In this document: positions 9,991 to 21,094 of the stretch, in pieces
Numbering within the stretch: position 1 is the stretch's first letter
Layout: every line of letters starts with the position of its first letter
NCBI RefSeq assembly: GCF_905171765.1
Contig: NC_053392.1
Coordinates: forward strand, 396,518,119-396,582,118
Direction of reading: 5' to 3'
From: Bufo bufo
Lineage: Eukaryota; Chordata; Amphibia; Anura; Bufonidae
Length of the DNA: 64,000 nucleotides
Program-made: the position numbers and the translations under genes
Notes under the pieces: model-generated
The model's input: only the letters and a program-made list of their open reading frames with translations
Told to the model about the DNA's origin: nothing
Database searches by the model: none

Positions 9991-10659
9991 TGCAAGGGTC
10001 AACAATATCCCCAATACAATATCTGTTCAGTGTCTGCATGGCATAAATAGCTAAGGGCTTGCTGGGCTTTGTAGTGCACTTAACCACCTCAGCTCCCCTA
10101 GCTTAAACCCCCTTAATAACCAGACCACTTTTTACAATTCTGCACTACACTAATTTCACGGTTTATTGCTCGGTCACACAAGTTACCACCCAAATGAATT
10201 TTACCTCCTTTTCTTCTCACTAATAGAGCTTTCATTTGGTGGTATTTAATTCAATCAAAATTGACCGACATTTTTGCAAAAAAATGACATTTTTCACTTT
10301 CTGTTGTAAAATTTTTAAAATAAAACTACATTTCTATATAAATTTTTCTCTAAATTTATTGTTCTACATGTCTTTGATAAAAAAAATGCAATAAGTGTAT
10401 ATTTATTGGTTTGGGTAAAAGTTATAGCGTTTACAAACTATGGTGCAAAAAAATTAATTTACGCACTTTGACTTTCTGAGCACCTGTCACGTTTCCTGAG
10501 GTTCTACAATGCCCAGACAGTAGAAACACCCCACAAACGGCCCCATTTCGGAAAGTAGACACCCTAAGGTATTCGCTGATGGGCATAGTGAGTTCATGGA
10601 AGTTTTTATTTTTTTAGCGGAAGTTAGCGGAAAATGATTTTATTTTTTTATTTTTTTCT

Positions 10660-12335
10660 TACAAAGTCTCATATTCCACTAACTTGTGACAAAAAATAAC
10701 ATTTTACATGAACTCTCCATGCCCCTCACGAAATACCTTGGGGTGTCTTCTTTCCAAAATGAGGTCACTTGTGGGGTATTTATACTGCCCTGGCATTTTA
10801 GGGGACCTAAAGCGTGAGAAGTAGTTTGGAATCCAAATGCGTAAAAAATGCCCTGTGAAATCGTGAAGGTACTCATTGGAATTTGGGCCCCTTTGCGCAC
10901 CTAGGCTGCAAAAAAGTGTCACACATGTGGTATCGCCGTACTCAGGAGAAGTAGGGCAATGTGTTTTGGGGTGTATTTTTACATATACCCATGCTGGGTG
11001 AGAGAAATATCTCTGTAAAAGACAACTTTTCCAATTTTTTTATACAAAGTTGTCATTTTACAGAGAAATTTCTCTCACCCAGCATGGGTATATGGAAAAA
11101 TACACCCCAAAACACATTGCCCTACTTCTCCTGAGTACGGCGATACCACATCTGTGACACTTTTTTGCAGCCTAGGTGCACAAAGGGTCCCAAATTCCAA
11201 TGAGTATCTTTAGGATTTCACAGGGCATTTTTTACACATTTGGATTCCAAACTACTTCTCACGCTTTAGGGCCCCTAAAATGCCAGGGCAGTATAAATAC
11301 CCCACAAGTGACCCTATTTTGGAAAGAAGACACCCCAAGGTATTCCGTGAGGGGCATGGCGAGTTCCTAGAATATTATTTTTTTTGGCACAAGTTAGCGG
11401 AAAAAGATTTTTATTTTTTTGTTTTTTTTCTTACAAAGTCTCATATTCCACTAACTTGTGACAAAAAATATAATTTTACATGAACTCGCCGTGCCCCTCA
11501 CGAAATACCTTGGGGTGTCTTCTTTCCAAAATGGGGTCACTTGTGGGGTATTTATACTGCCCTGGCATTTTAGGGACCTAAAGCGTGAGAAGTATTTGGA
11601 ATTCTAATGCGTAAAAAATGCCCTGTGAAATCATAAAGGTACTCATTGGAATTTGGGCCCCTTTGCACACCTAGGCTGCAAAAAAGTGTCACACATGTGG
11701 TATCGCCGTACTCAGGAGAAGTAGGGCAATGTGTTTTGGGGTGTATTTTTACATATACCCATGCTGGGTGAGATAAATATCTCTGTAAAAGACAACTTTT
11801 CCAATTTTTTTATACAAAGTTGTCATTTTACAGAGATATTTCTCTCACCCAGCATGGGTATATGTACAAAGACACCCCAAAACACATTGCCCTACTTCTC
11901 CTGAGTACGGCGATACCACATGTGTGACACTTTTTTGCAGCCAAGATGCGCAAAGGGGCCGAAAGTCCAACGAGTACCTTTTAGGAGGGGATTTTTAGGC
12001 ATTTGGATTCCAGACTTCTTCTTACGCTTTAGGGCCCCTAAAATGCCAGGGCAGTATAAATACCCCACTTGTGACCCCATTTTGGATAGAAGACACCCCA
12101 AGGTATTTCGTGAGGGGCATGGCGAGTTCATAGAAGATTTTTTTTTTGGGCACAAGTTAGCGGAAATAGATTTTTTTTTGTTTTTTCTCACAAAGTCTCC
12201 CTTTCCGCTAACTTGTGACAAAAAGTTCAATCTTTCATGGACTCAATATGCCCCTCAGCGAATACCTAGGGGTGTCTTCTTTCCAAAATGGGGTCATTTG
12301 TGGGGTGTTTGTACTGCCCTGGCATTTGAGGGTCT
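10660..12335. repeat. Alternating inverted array of about 390-bp blocks
   Basis: A block read from about 10670 to 11035 recurs as its reverse complement at about 11040-11460, then forward at 11440-11810, reversed at 11820-12230, and starts again at 12225-12335. Turning points lie at the ACATATACCCATGC / GCATGGGTATATG pairs and at the ACTAACTTGTGAC / GCACAAGTTAGCGG pairs. Translated fragments from both strands are repeat artefacts. Confidence 0.9.
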
Positions 12336-12384
12336 CCGCAATCATTACATGTATGGCCAGCATTAGGAGTTTCTGCTATTCTCC

Positions 12385-12685
12385 TTAGGCCTCATGCACA
12401 CGACCGTTGTTTGGGTCTGCATCCATTCATTTCAATGGGGCCGCAAAAGATGCGGACAGCACTCCGTGTGCTGTCCGCATCCGTGGCTCCGTTCCGCGGC
12501 CCCGCTAAAAAAATATAACATGTCCTATTCTTGTCCGCGCTTTGCGGACAAGAATAGACATTTATATTGCTGGCACCCGTTCCGTTCCGCAAATTGCGGA
12601 AGTCAACACGGGCGCCTTCCGTTTTTTGCGCATCCGCGGTTTGCGGACTGCAAAAAACGGCACGGTTGTGTGCATGAGACCTTAT
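12385..12685. mobile_element. Palindromic MITE, hAT-like terminal repeats
   Basis: The ends TTAGGCCTCATGCACACGAC and, reversed, TAAGGTCTCATGCACACAAC form inverted repeats. The interior is a GC-rich palindrome with TTGTCCGC / GCGGACAA around 12533-12550. No coding capacity. The hAT assignment is by general resemblance only; no clear 8-bp duplication was found. Confidence 0.65.
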
Positions 12686-13041
12686 ATTGCGCATACGGGT
12701 AATGAGATTTTTTTTTTTTCGTTCAGCCTCTGGGCTGAAAGAAAAAATGAACGGCACAGATTTCTTCATTCACATCGTTCAATGTGGATGAAAATATCTC
12801 TGCCAAAAAATGTGCAAAAAAAAAAAAAAGCTGCGATCGCTAATAAAGATCCAAAGAGCTCAAAAGTGATCTTTATAGCGCCGCAGCGATTTTACGGTGT
12901 TTTTGCAGTAATCAGAAAAAAATAACATTTCTGTCACTGCGGTGGGGCGGACAGAACGCAAGTGTGCGCACAAGATCAGGCCTGATCGGGCGAACACTGC
13001 GTTTTTTGTAGAGCCTAAGGTGACCCTAATGTACTGATATA

Positions 13042-14432
13042 CAGTCAGGTCCATAAATATTGGGACATCGACACAATTCTAACATTTTTGGCTCTATACA
13101 CCACCACAATGGATATGAAATGAAACGAACAAGATGTGCTTTATCTGCAGACTGTCAGCTTTAATTTGAGGGTATTTACATCCAAATCAGGTGAACGGTG
13201 TAGGAATTACAACAGTTTGCATATGTGCCTACCACTTGTTAAGGGACCAAAAGTAATGGGACAATTGGCTTCTCAGCTGCTCAGTGGCAAGGTTTATTTT
13301 ATTCCATCATTATCCCAATTACAATGAGTAGATAAAAGGTCCAGAGTTCATTTCAAGTGTGCTATTTGCATTTGGAATCTGTTGCTGTCAACTCTCAAGA
13401 TGAGATCCAAAGAGTTGTCACTATCAATGAAGCAAGCCATCATTAGGCTGAAAAAACTAAACAAACCCATCAGAGAGATAGCAAAAACATTAGGCGTGGC
13501 CAAAACAACTGTTTGGAACATTCTTAAAAAGAAGGAATGCATCGGTGAGCTCAGCAACACCAAAAGACCCGGAAGACCCCGGAAAACAACTGTGGTGGAT
13601 GACCGAAGAATTCTTTCGCTGGTGAAGAAAACACCCTCCACAACAGTTGGCCAGATCAAGAACACTCTCCAGGAGGTACAGTAGGTGTATGTGTGTCAAA
13701 GTCAACAATCAAGAGAAGACTTCACCAGAGTGAATACAGAGGGTTCACCACAAGATGTAAACCATTGGTGAGCCTCAAAAACAGGAAGGCCAGATTAGAG
13801 TTTGCCAAACGACATCTAAAAAAGCCTTCACAGTTCTGGAACAACATCCTATGGACAGATGAGACCAAGATAAACTTGTACCAGAGTGATGGGAAGAGAA
13901 GAGTATAGAGAAGGAAAGGAACTGCTCATGATCCTAAGCATACCACCTCATCAGTGAAGCATGGTGGTGGTAGTGTCATGGTGTGGGCATGTATGGCTGC
14001 CAATGGAACTGGTTCTCTTGTATTTATTGATGATGTGACTGCTGACAAAAGCAGCAGGATGAATTCTGAAGTGTTGTGGGCAATATTATCTGCTCATATT
14101 CAGCCAGCATCTGGTGATGTCTATGCGTTCCAGACTTCAGGCTGTAATTGACTGCAATGGATTTGCAACCAAGTATTAAAAAGTGAAAGTTTGATTTATG
14201 ATTATTATTATGTCCCATTACTTTTAGTCCCTTAACAAGTGGGAGGCACATATGCAAACTGTTGTCATTCCTACACCGTTCACCTGATTTGGATGTAAAT
14301 ACCCTCAAATTAAAGCTGACAGTCTGCAGTTAAAGCACATCTTGTTCGTTTCATTTCAAATCCATTGTGGTGGTGTATAGAGCCAAAAATGTTAGAATTG
14401 TGTCGATGTCCCAATATTTATGGACCTGACTG
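13042..14432 (+). mobile_element. Tc1-like transposon, copy 1 (internally deleted)
   Basis: The ends CAGTCAGGTCCATAAATATT and its reverse complement lie between TA dinucleotides at 13040-13041 and 14433-14434. Long terminal repeats of roughly 200 bp surround a broken transposase. It sits inside the large TTAA element and is therefore younger than it. Confidence 0.9.
13382..14151 (+). pseudogene. Tc1-like transposase, broken, catalytic region partly deleted
   Basis: Three consecutive fragments can be read. The first (13382-13684) has the N-terminal helix-turn-helix with IREIAKTLGVAKTTVWNIL and the GRPRKT AT-hook-like linker. The second (13693-13908) has the first catalytic Asp in LWTDETK. The third (13954-14151) has GGGSVMVWACM, then jumps from SAHIQP straight to a C-terminal segment, so the second Asp and the Glu are deleted. 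Compared with copy 2 the deletion removes about 240 bases. It could not catalyse transposition but its ends may still be mobilised in trans. Confidence 0.85.
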
Positions 14433-14589
14433 TAGATCTGATTGCGATCAGTCTTGATCACTTACAGATACTATATAGTACTAGTGCTGATTAGCGACAG
14501 CGATGACGCTAATCAGCGACTAATCAGTGACTGCGGTGCGGTGGGCGCTAACTACCTAACAAGTGGCTAACTGGCGGTGATAAGGGACC

Positions 14590-14924
14590 CTTATGCCCCA
14601 TTTACACGTCCGCAATTCTGTTCCGCATTTTGCGGAACGGAATTGCGGACCCATTCATTTCTATGGGGACAGACTTTGTCCCGCTCGGATCCGGAATTGC
14701 GGATCTGCACTTCCGGGTCCGCACTTCCGTTCTGCAAAAATATAGAACATGTCCTATTCTTGTCCGCAATTGCGGACAAGAAAAGGCATTTTCTATATAG
14801 TTCTGGCAATGTGCGAATCCGCAAAATGCGGAAAGCACATTGCTGGTGTCCGTGTTTTGCGGATCAGCGAATCCGTGGATCCGCGGATCCGCAAAACACA
14901 TACGGACGTCTGAATGGAGCCTTA
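14590..14924. mobile_element. Palindromic MITE, hAT-like, second type
   Basis: Ends TTATGCCCCATTTACACGTC and, reversed, TAAGGCTCCATTCAGACGTC are inverted repeats, with TTGTCCGCAATTGCGGACAA at the centre (14760-14779). It is related in composition to the MITE at 12385 but not the same sequence. Confidence 0.65.
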
Positions 14925-15048
14925 CAGGGGGGTGATCAATGACAGGGGGGTGATCAGGGAGTCTATATGGGGTGATCAGAGGTTAATAAGTGACAGGGGG
15001 GGTTCTAGTGTAGTGTGGTGCTTGGTGCTACTTACAGAGCTGCCTGTG

Positions 15049-15207
15049 TCCTCTGGTGGTCGATCCAAGCAAAAGGGACCACCAGAGGACCAGGTAGCAG
15101 GTATATCAGACGCTGTTAACAAAACAGCGTCTGATATACCTTTCTGGGGTTAAAAAAATCAGATCTACAGCCTGCCAGCGAATGATCGCCGCTGGCAGGC
15201 TGTAGAT
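15049..15207. repeat. Three consecutive strong hairpins
   Basis: CCTCTGGTGGTC / GACCACCAGAGG (15049-15087), GTATATCAGACGCTGTT / AACAGCGTCTGATATAC (15101-15139) and CTACAGCCTGCCAGCG / CGCTGGCAGGCTGTAG (15166-15206) are perfect or near-perfect inverted pairs placed one after another. They belong to the right end of the TTAA element. Confidence 0.8.
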
Positions 15208-15343
15208 CAGCTCGTTTACCTTCCGATCCTGTGAACGCGCGTTCACAGGAAGTCTCGCGAGATGACGCGCCGATGTGTCAACGAGGAATAACCCGGCCGC
15301 CCGCAGGACGCATCCCTGCATTAGGCGGTTGGGAGCTGGTTAA

Positions 15344-16858
15344 ATGGAACCTGTCACCTGGATTTTGGTATAGAGCTGAGGACATGGGTTGCTAGATGGC
15401 CGCTAGCACATCCGCAATACCCAGTCCCCATAGCTCCAGTCCCCATAGCTCTGTGTGCTTTTATTGTGTCAAAAAACCGATTTGATACATATGCAAATTA
15501 ACCTGAGATGAGTCAGAGCTTGAAAATATGACTCTTCTCTGGTCACACAAGTAAGATATGTGTCACGGCTGAGGATGGGGGAAATCCTCAGCCGTGCGCT
15601 GTCATGTGCTGTAGGCCTACTCGGCCAGGAGAACAGGATAGGGAGCAGGTCACCTCCTACAGCGTCCCTACCCTGACCCTAACTCCTAACTGCATGGGCC
15701 GACCTTAAAGGTAGGAGGACCCATGCGCAGGAACCTCGGATCCCTAACTCACCCTCCGTCCGGTCCCTGCGCTAGGAGTCAGGGTAAGACGACCTACTCC
15801 TCCTAGGCACGGAGGAGCAGGAGTCTCAATGGCCAAGCTGTTGGGAAAAGGGGAACTCATACAGCCTTACGGGAATGACAGGCGAACAATTAGTTCCTCC
15901 AACCTGTCACAGCCTTGCTGACTGGATCCCTGCGCAAACAGGAATCCAGAACCGTAAACTGCACCAAACACATAGAAAGGTCCCAACAGAACATAACATA
16001 CAACATCAACACACAGCAGACATAAACATAAGGACAATATCTTTATGACCACAGGGGTGGCTCTCACTGGCAGATAGTAACACAGGAGGCTGCTCCAGCA
16101 AGCATGGCTGAAACAACCCACAGAGCCATGCTAACAGTGAGGCTATATAGGCCAGGAAGCCACACCCCACAGTCGGACACACCCAGTGACACACACACAC
16201 ACTGGGAAGGAAGTTAACCCTTCCAACACCCGGGAAGGGAAAACACAACATTAAAGGGAAAGTGTCCAAGAGTAGCAACCCACTGTGGTTGTTGCCGCTG
16301 GCCACGACATGGGTGGCAACCGTGTCCTGGGGAATAGCCCAGAGGCCGGGACACTGCCACCACATGTACAGACAGCCAACCGTTGCCACGGGCAACCACA
16401 GTGCAGGAAAAGTGTCAGTGCACACAACACACTACACAGAGTGCACACAGACAAACAACACAGTGAACACAATACACACACACCTAACATAGGGGTTGCC
16501 AGGTGCAACCGCATGCACAGCAGGAAAGCTGCCACAAGCAAGCGTTGTCAGCGGCAACCACAGGTGAGGCAAATACCACTGCCCTCACCTGTGATTGACA
16601 ACAAAACCAAACCGCTGACAATCGCATGCGGTTGAAGAGTCACGGTCATAGCCATGGCCGTGACAATATGACTCTTTTATGTTAATTTGCATAAAAGGCA
16701 GGAAGTACAAAAATGCATAATACTTATTGAATTCGTCTGCAAATGAAATTAAAAGTGTAATTTATATGTTTAGGGTAACAGAATGAACATTTAGGGTAAC
16801 ACAATGAACATTTAGAAACGCTCAGTGAGGGTAGCATAGTAGAGGTGACAGGTTCTCT
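15344..16858. mobile_element. TTAA-target MITE interrupted by a solo LTR
   Basis: TTAA at 15340-15343 and 16859-16862 flank ends ATGGAACCTGTCACC and, reversed, AGAGAACCTGTCACC. Removing the solo LTR and one copy of its 5-bp duplication leaves about 405 bp, a usual MITE size. The ends resemble those of the elements at 16863 and 18771. Confidence 0.75.
15561..16665. mobile_element. Solo LTR of a retrotransposon, 1105 bp
   Basis: It starts TGTCACGGC, ends GCCGTGACA and is flanked by the 5-bp duplication ATATG (15556-15560 and 16666-16670). The interior has no RT, gag or second LTR, which indicates recombination between two former LTRs. The TGTCAC...GTGACA termini resemble the gypsy LTRs elsewhere in this window, so a Ty3/gypsy origin is likely, but no coding part proves it. 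Confidence 0.8.
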
Positions 16859-16862
16859 TTAA

Positions 16863-17325
16863 AGGGAACCTGTCATGTGGATATTTGATTATAATCTAAC
16901 TAATTATATACAGTCATTAACTACTAAAAAGTGCCTTAGACGTATTCACTTACTGGTGTGACAGATGGTTACCGCATTATATACACACAAAGATGCCGCA
17001 TGCCACATGCTAATGAGCTGATTTAAGTCCAGCGTGATGTCAGTGAGTCCAGCGTATATTTAATTCAAAGCTATAGCCACTCCCCTGCCCACCTGCTGCT
17101 GGTTCATATGGAAACAAACTGTCATTCAGCAGCAGGTGGGCGGGGAGAGTCAGGAGCTCATGAATATTCATGACTCATCATTATCAGCTGGAGCTTTTCA
17201 ATACAAGATGTTGGCAGATTGACTGGGTCAGTTAAAGAAAGTGACCCAGCATTTTGCTAAGAGAATCAGTCACTTATTTATGTTGCCCTTAGTTAGGACA
17301 CCATAAAACTGGTGACAGGTTCCCT
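16863..17325. mobile_element. TTAA-target MITE, about 463 bp
   Basis: TTAA at 16859-16862 and 17326-17329 flank the inverted ends AGGGAACCTGTCA / TGACAGGTTCCCT. It shares its left TTAA with the preceding element. An inverted copy lies at 18771-19229. Confidence 0.85.
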
Positions 17326-17329
17326 TTAA

Positions 17330-18766
17330 GGCCATAGGTTGCTTCTTTAACATTAGCTTATAGTATAATGCAAACACAAAGCATCACCTACCTCAGGCAG
17401 TAACAGTGACAACCCCATGACAGCAGCTAGGGCCCACACAGCACGCAGGGTGATGCACTGCAGGTAGTCACCAGCCCCACTAATGTACAGCAAACCACAC
17501 TAACCTGACACCACTACACTTCCTGGCTGTGCTAAGCACCGCCCCCAATTCATTTATATCCAATCAGCATTTGTCTTACCACTAACCAATCAGCGGGCCT
17601 GTTATGGCTGCTCTCACATGAGGTATATATGAGAGACGCACTGGGATGGGCTGGGAGCAGCTGCCTGAGGGATTGTCATACTGGTATGGAGAGTGCCGGC
17701 TTCTGCAGTGATCTGGACCGGAGCTCTATCAGGTCCTACTGCCTGCACCTGGATTATAGTGGAGAGGCAGGGACTGAACAAACATGCTGCGATGGTACAG
17801 CATTCCAGAAGAAAGTCTAGAGATACACATGAAACTTTTTTGAGAGGGGTGGGGACAGACCCGGGGCAATTCCCCCGCATCAAAGACAGCCCTGCAGGTG
17901 GAGCCTCTCACGGGGCCCCCTAGTGGCTGCGGGCCCTCGCTCCATGCTCGAGTGCCCGAATGGTCAGTCCGCCCCTGTGCCTAATGATTTGCTGACCAAT
18001 AATAATGAAGAGAACATCTTTTGTCAACCAAATTTTGGGCAAAATATGATGGTTAATGCATAAAGTAAACAATGGCAAGAACATGTTAATTGACTTTTTA
18101 AATGGATTTCAAAGGCTTTTGTCACAAGATAACAATGTGACATGTGTTATCAGGTTCAATTTTAGCTTTTTTTACAGATGCAGCCAAGCTAAACTTGATG
18201 GTTAACACGTTAAGTAAAGAATGTCAAGAAAAAGTTAAATAACTTTTGAATGGATTTCAATGGCTTTTGTCATGAGATAACCAAGATAACGCTGCAACAT
18301 GTGTTATCAAAATCAATTTTAGCTCGGCTACATCTGTATTTAACTGTAAAATGTTTACAGCTATCATAGTTGATATATAAAAACATAAAATAACATGGTG
18401 GCAATGATGAATAAACTCTCTTTTTCCAGATTAAAAAAGACACACAGGTAAGTGGATCCCCTAAATGTGGTGTGGTTTTATACTGCCACAAAGTACATAA
18501 TAAAATTTCCACATAGTAAAGTGGTTAATAGTAACAACTAGATGGTCTAGGTCTAGGATAATGGAAAGGCTAATGCATGATTTATCTAGGGTAGTGAAAG
18601 ACCTAATGGCTGCTTTCCTGGTGGAATACGATGATGGAGGGATTAATAATGACTGCTTTCTTGGTTGTCTATGGTAATGGAGAGGTTAATGTCTTTTTCT
18701 TGTGGTCTTGGTTAGTGAAGGGATAATACCTTGTATCCAACAGTGGTCTAACTCATCTCCCCACAC
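17330..18766. other. No gene; spacer between inverted MITE copies
   Basis: I see no coding region. About 17880-17984 ends in AGTCCGCCCCTG, which looks like the end of another hAT-type MITE. A diverged tandem duplication occupies about 18030-18330: two units containing TTAAATGGATTTCAAAGGCTT or its variant, followed by a TGTGTTATCA motif. Confidence 0.6.
18030..18330. repeat. Diverged two-unit tandem duplication
   Basis: The order GATGGTTAA, TAAGTAAA, AATGTCAAGAA, GGATTTCAA, GGCTTTTGTCA, TGTGTTATCA is seen twice, about 140-150 bp apart, with many substitutions. Confidence 0.7.
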
Positions 18767-18770
18767 TTAA

Positions 18771-19229
18771 AGTAAACCTGTCACCAGTTTTATGGTGTCC
18801 TAAGGGCAACATAAATAAGTGACTGATTCTCTTAGCACAATGCTGGGTCACTTTCTTTAATTGACCCAGTCAATCTGCCAACATCTTGTATTGAAAAGCT
18901 CCAGCTGATAATGATGAGTCATGAATATTCATGAGCTCCTGACTCTCCCCGCCCACCTGCTGCTGAATGACAGTTTGTTTCCATATGAACCAGCAGCAGG
19001 TGGGCAGGGGAGTGGCTATAGCTGTTAATTAAATATACGCTGGACTCAATGACATCACGCTGGACTCCAATCAGCTCATTAGCATGCGGCATGTGGCATC
19101 TTTGTGTGTATATTATGAGGTAACCATTTGTCACACCAGTAAGTGAATACATCTAAGGGACTTTTTAGTAGTTAATGATTGTATATAATTAATTAGATTA
19201 TAATCAAATATCCACATGACAGGTTCCCT
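18771..19229. mobile_element. TTAA-target MITE, inverted copy of 16863-17325
   Basis: TTAA at 18767-18770 and 19230-19233. The sequence is the reverse complement of 16863-17325 with scattered substitutions, so the two form a large inverted repeat with a 1.4 kb spacer. From 19234 to 19546 I see no feature. Confidence 0.85.
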
Positions 19230-19886
19230 TTAAGTGCCATCTACTGTATCCTATCTCTCTAATTGGAAGTTAAATATGATGTGATTAGATCAGCACAGGC
19301 AGCATTAGAGAACTGTGCTCTTATAAATAAACAGTAGGACTGTTCCCTCTATGATAAAGCGCAGCGTTTGATAAGTGTTCTGCTGGATCTTAGTTAAACC
19401 TTAGTTAGACCTAACAGCCTATAGTTTCCAGGCTCAGTTATTACCCCTTTTTGAATATTGGCACCACATTTGCACCAATCCTGTTGAACACTCCCTGTCA
19501 TTATAGAGTCCTTAAATATCACAAATAAGGATCTTTCTATTACATACAGTCAGGTCCATAAATATTGGGACATGGACACAATTCTAACATTTTTGGCTCT
19601 ATACACCACCACAATGGATTTGAAATGAAACGAACAAGATGTGCTTTAACTGCAGACTGTCAACTTTAATTTGAGGGTATTTACATCCAAATCAGGTGAA
19701 CAGTGTAGGAATTACAACAGTTTGCATATGTTCCTCCCACTTGTTAAGGAACCAAAAGTAATGGGACAATTGGCTTCTCAGCTGTTCCATGGCCAGGTGT
19801 GTGTTATCCCCTCATTATCCCAATTACAATGAGCAGATAAAAGGTCCAGAGTTAATTTCCAGTGTGCTATTTGCATTTGGAATCTG

Positions 19887-20930
19887 TTGCTGTCAACTCT
19901 CAAGATGACATCTAAAGAGCTGTCACTATCAGTGAAGCAAGCCATCATTAGGCTGAAAAAAACCAACAAACCCATCAGAGAGATAGCAAAAACATTAGGT
20001 GTGGCCAAAACAACTGTTTCGAACATTCTTAAAAAGAAGGAACGCACCGGTGAGCTCATCAACACCAAAAGACCCGGAAGACCACAGTAAACAACTATGG
20101 TGGATGACCGAAGAATTCTTTCCCTGGTGAAGAAAACACCTTTCACAACAGTTGGCCAGATCAAGAACACTCTCCAGGAGGTAGGTGTATGTGTGTCAAA
20201 GTCAACAATCAAGAGAAGACTTCACCAGAGTTAATACAGAGGGTTCACCACAAGATATAAACCATTGGTGAGCCTCAAAAACAGGAAGGCCAGATTAGAG
20301 TTTGCCAAACGACATCTAAAAAAGCCTTCACAGTTCTGGAACAACATCCTATGGACAGATGAGACCAAGATCAACTTGTACCAGAGTGATGGGAAGAGAA
20401 GAGTATGGAGAAGGAAAGGAACTGCTTGTGATCCTAAGCATACCACCTCATCAGTGAAGCATGGTGGTGGTAGTGTCATGGCGTGGGCATGTATGGCTGC
20501 CAATGTAACTGGTTCTCTTGTATTTATTGATGATGTGACTGCTGACAAAAGCAGCAGGATGAATTCTGAAGTGTTTCGGGCAATATTATCTGCTCATATT
20601 CAGCCAAATGCTTCAGAACTCATTGGACGGCGCTTCACAGTGCAGATAGACAATGACCCAAAGCATACTGCAAAAGCAACCAAAGAGTTTTTTAAGGGGA
20701 ATAAGTGGAATGTTATGCAATGGCCAAGTCAATCACCTGACCTGAATCCGATTGAGCATGCATTTCACTTGCTGAAGACTGAAGGGAAAATGCCCCAAGA
20801 ACAAGCAGGAGCTGAAGACAGTTGCAATAGAGGCCTGGCAGAGCATCACCAGGGATGAAACCTAGCGTCTGGTGATGTCTATGTGTTCCAGACTTCAGGC
20901 TGTAATTGACTGCAAAGGATTTGCAACCAA
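19887..20930 (+). pseudogene. Tc1-like transposase (DD34E), near full length with stops
   Basis: The N-terminal part (19887-20090) has the helix-turn-helix IREIAKTLGVAKTTVSNIL and ends at an in-frame TAA. The same frame content resumes and meets another stop near 20232. The larger C-terminal frame (20265-20858) has the first Asp in LWTDETKINL, then GGGSVMAWACM, the second Asp in QIDNDPKHTA and the Glu in [12 protein letters not shown] count 34 residues between the second Asp and the Glu, so the family is DD34E. The C-terminus after TEGKMPQEQ is shifted. The catalytic residues are intact but the protein is not. Confidence 0.87.
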
Positions 20931-21094
20931 GTATTAAAAAGTGAAAGTTTGATTTATGATTATTATTCTGTCCCATTACTTTTGGTTCCTTAACAAGTGA
21001 GAGGCACATATGCAAACTGTTGTCATTCCTACACCGTTCACCTGATTTGGATGTAAATACCCTCAAATTAAAGCTGACAGTCTGCAGTTAAAGC

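Larger units (their letters stand above)
10084..15339. mobile_element. Large TTAA-target non-autonomous element with nested insertions
   Basis: TTAA occurs at 10080-10083 and 15340-15343. The inner ends CCACCTCAGCTCCC and, read inward on the other strand, CCAGCTCCCAACC are similar, consistent with short terminal repeats. No transposase is encoded. TTAA duplication is typical of piggyBac and Kolobok elements; I cannot choose between them. The interior holds an alternating inverted array (10660-12335), two palindromic MITEs, one Tc1 copy and three hairpins near the right end. Bases 10084-10660 and 12690-13041 hold only AT-rich repeat sequence. Confidence 0.6.

Noticed and set aside
9585..10050. 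Three overlapping open frames of 92-146 codons
   Set aside because: They translate the 31-bp minisatellite in all three frames; 31 is not a multiple of 3, so long frames arise without coding.
12392..12925. Cys/Arg-rich frames on both strands
   Set aside because: They lie in a palindromic GC-rich MITE and reflect its composition.
16006..16635. Cys-rich open frames within the solo LTR
   Set aside because: No known domain; located in an LTR and present on both strands, so chance frames are more likely.
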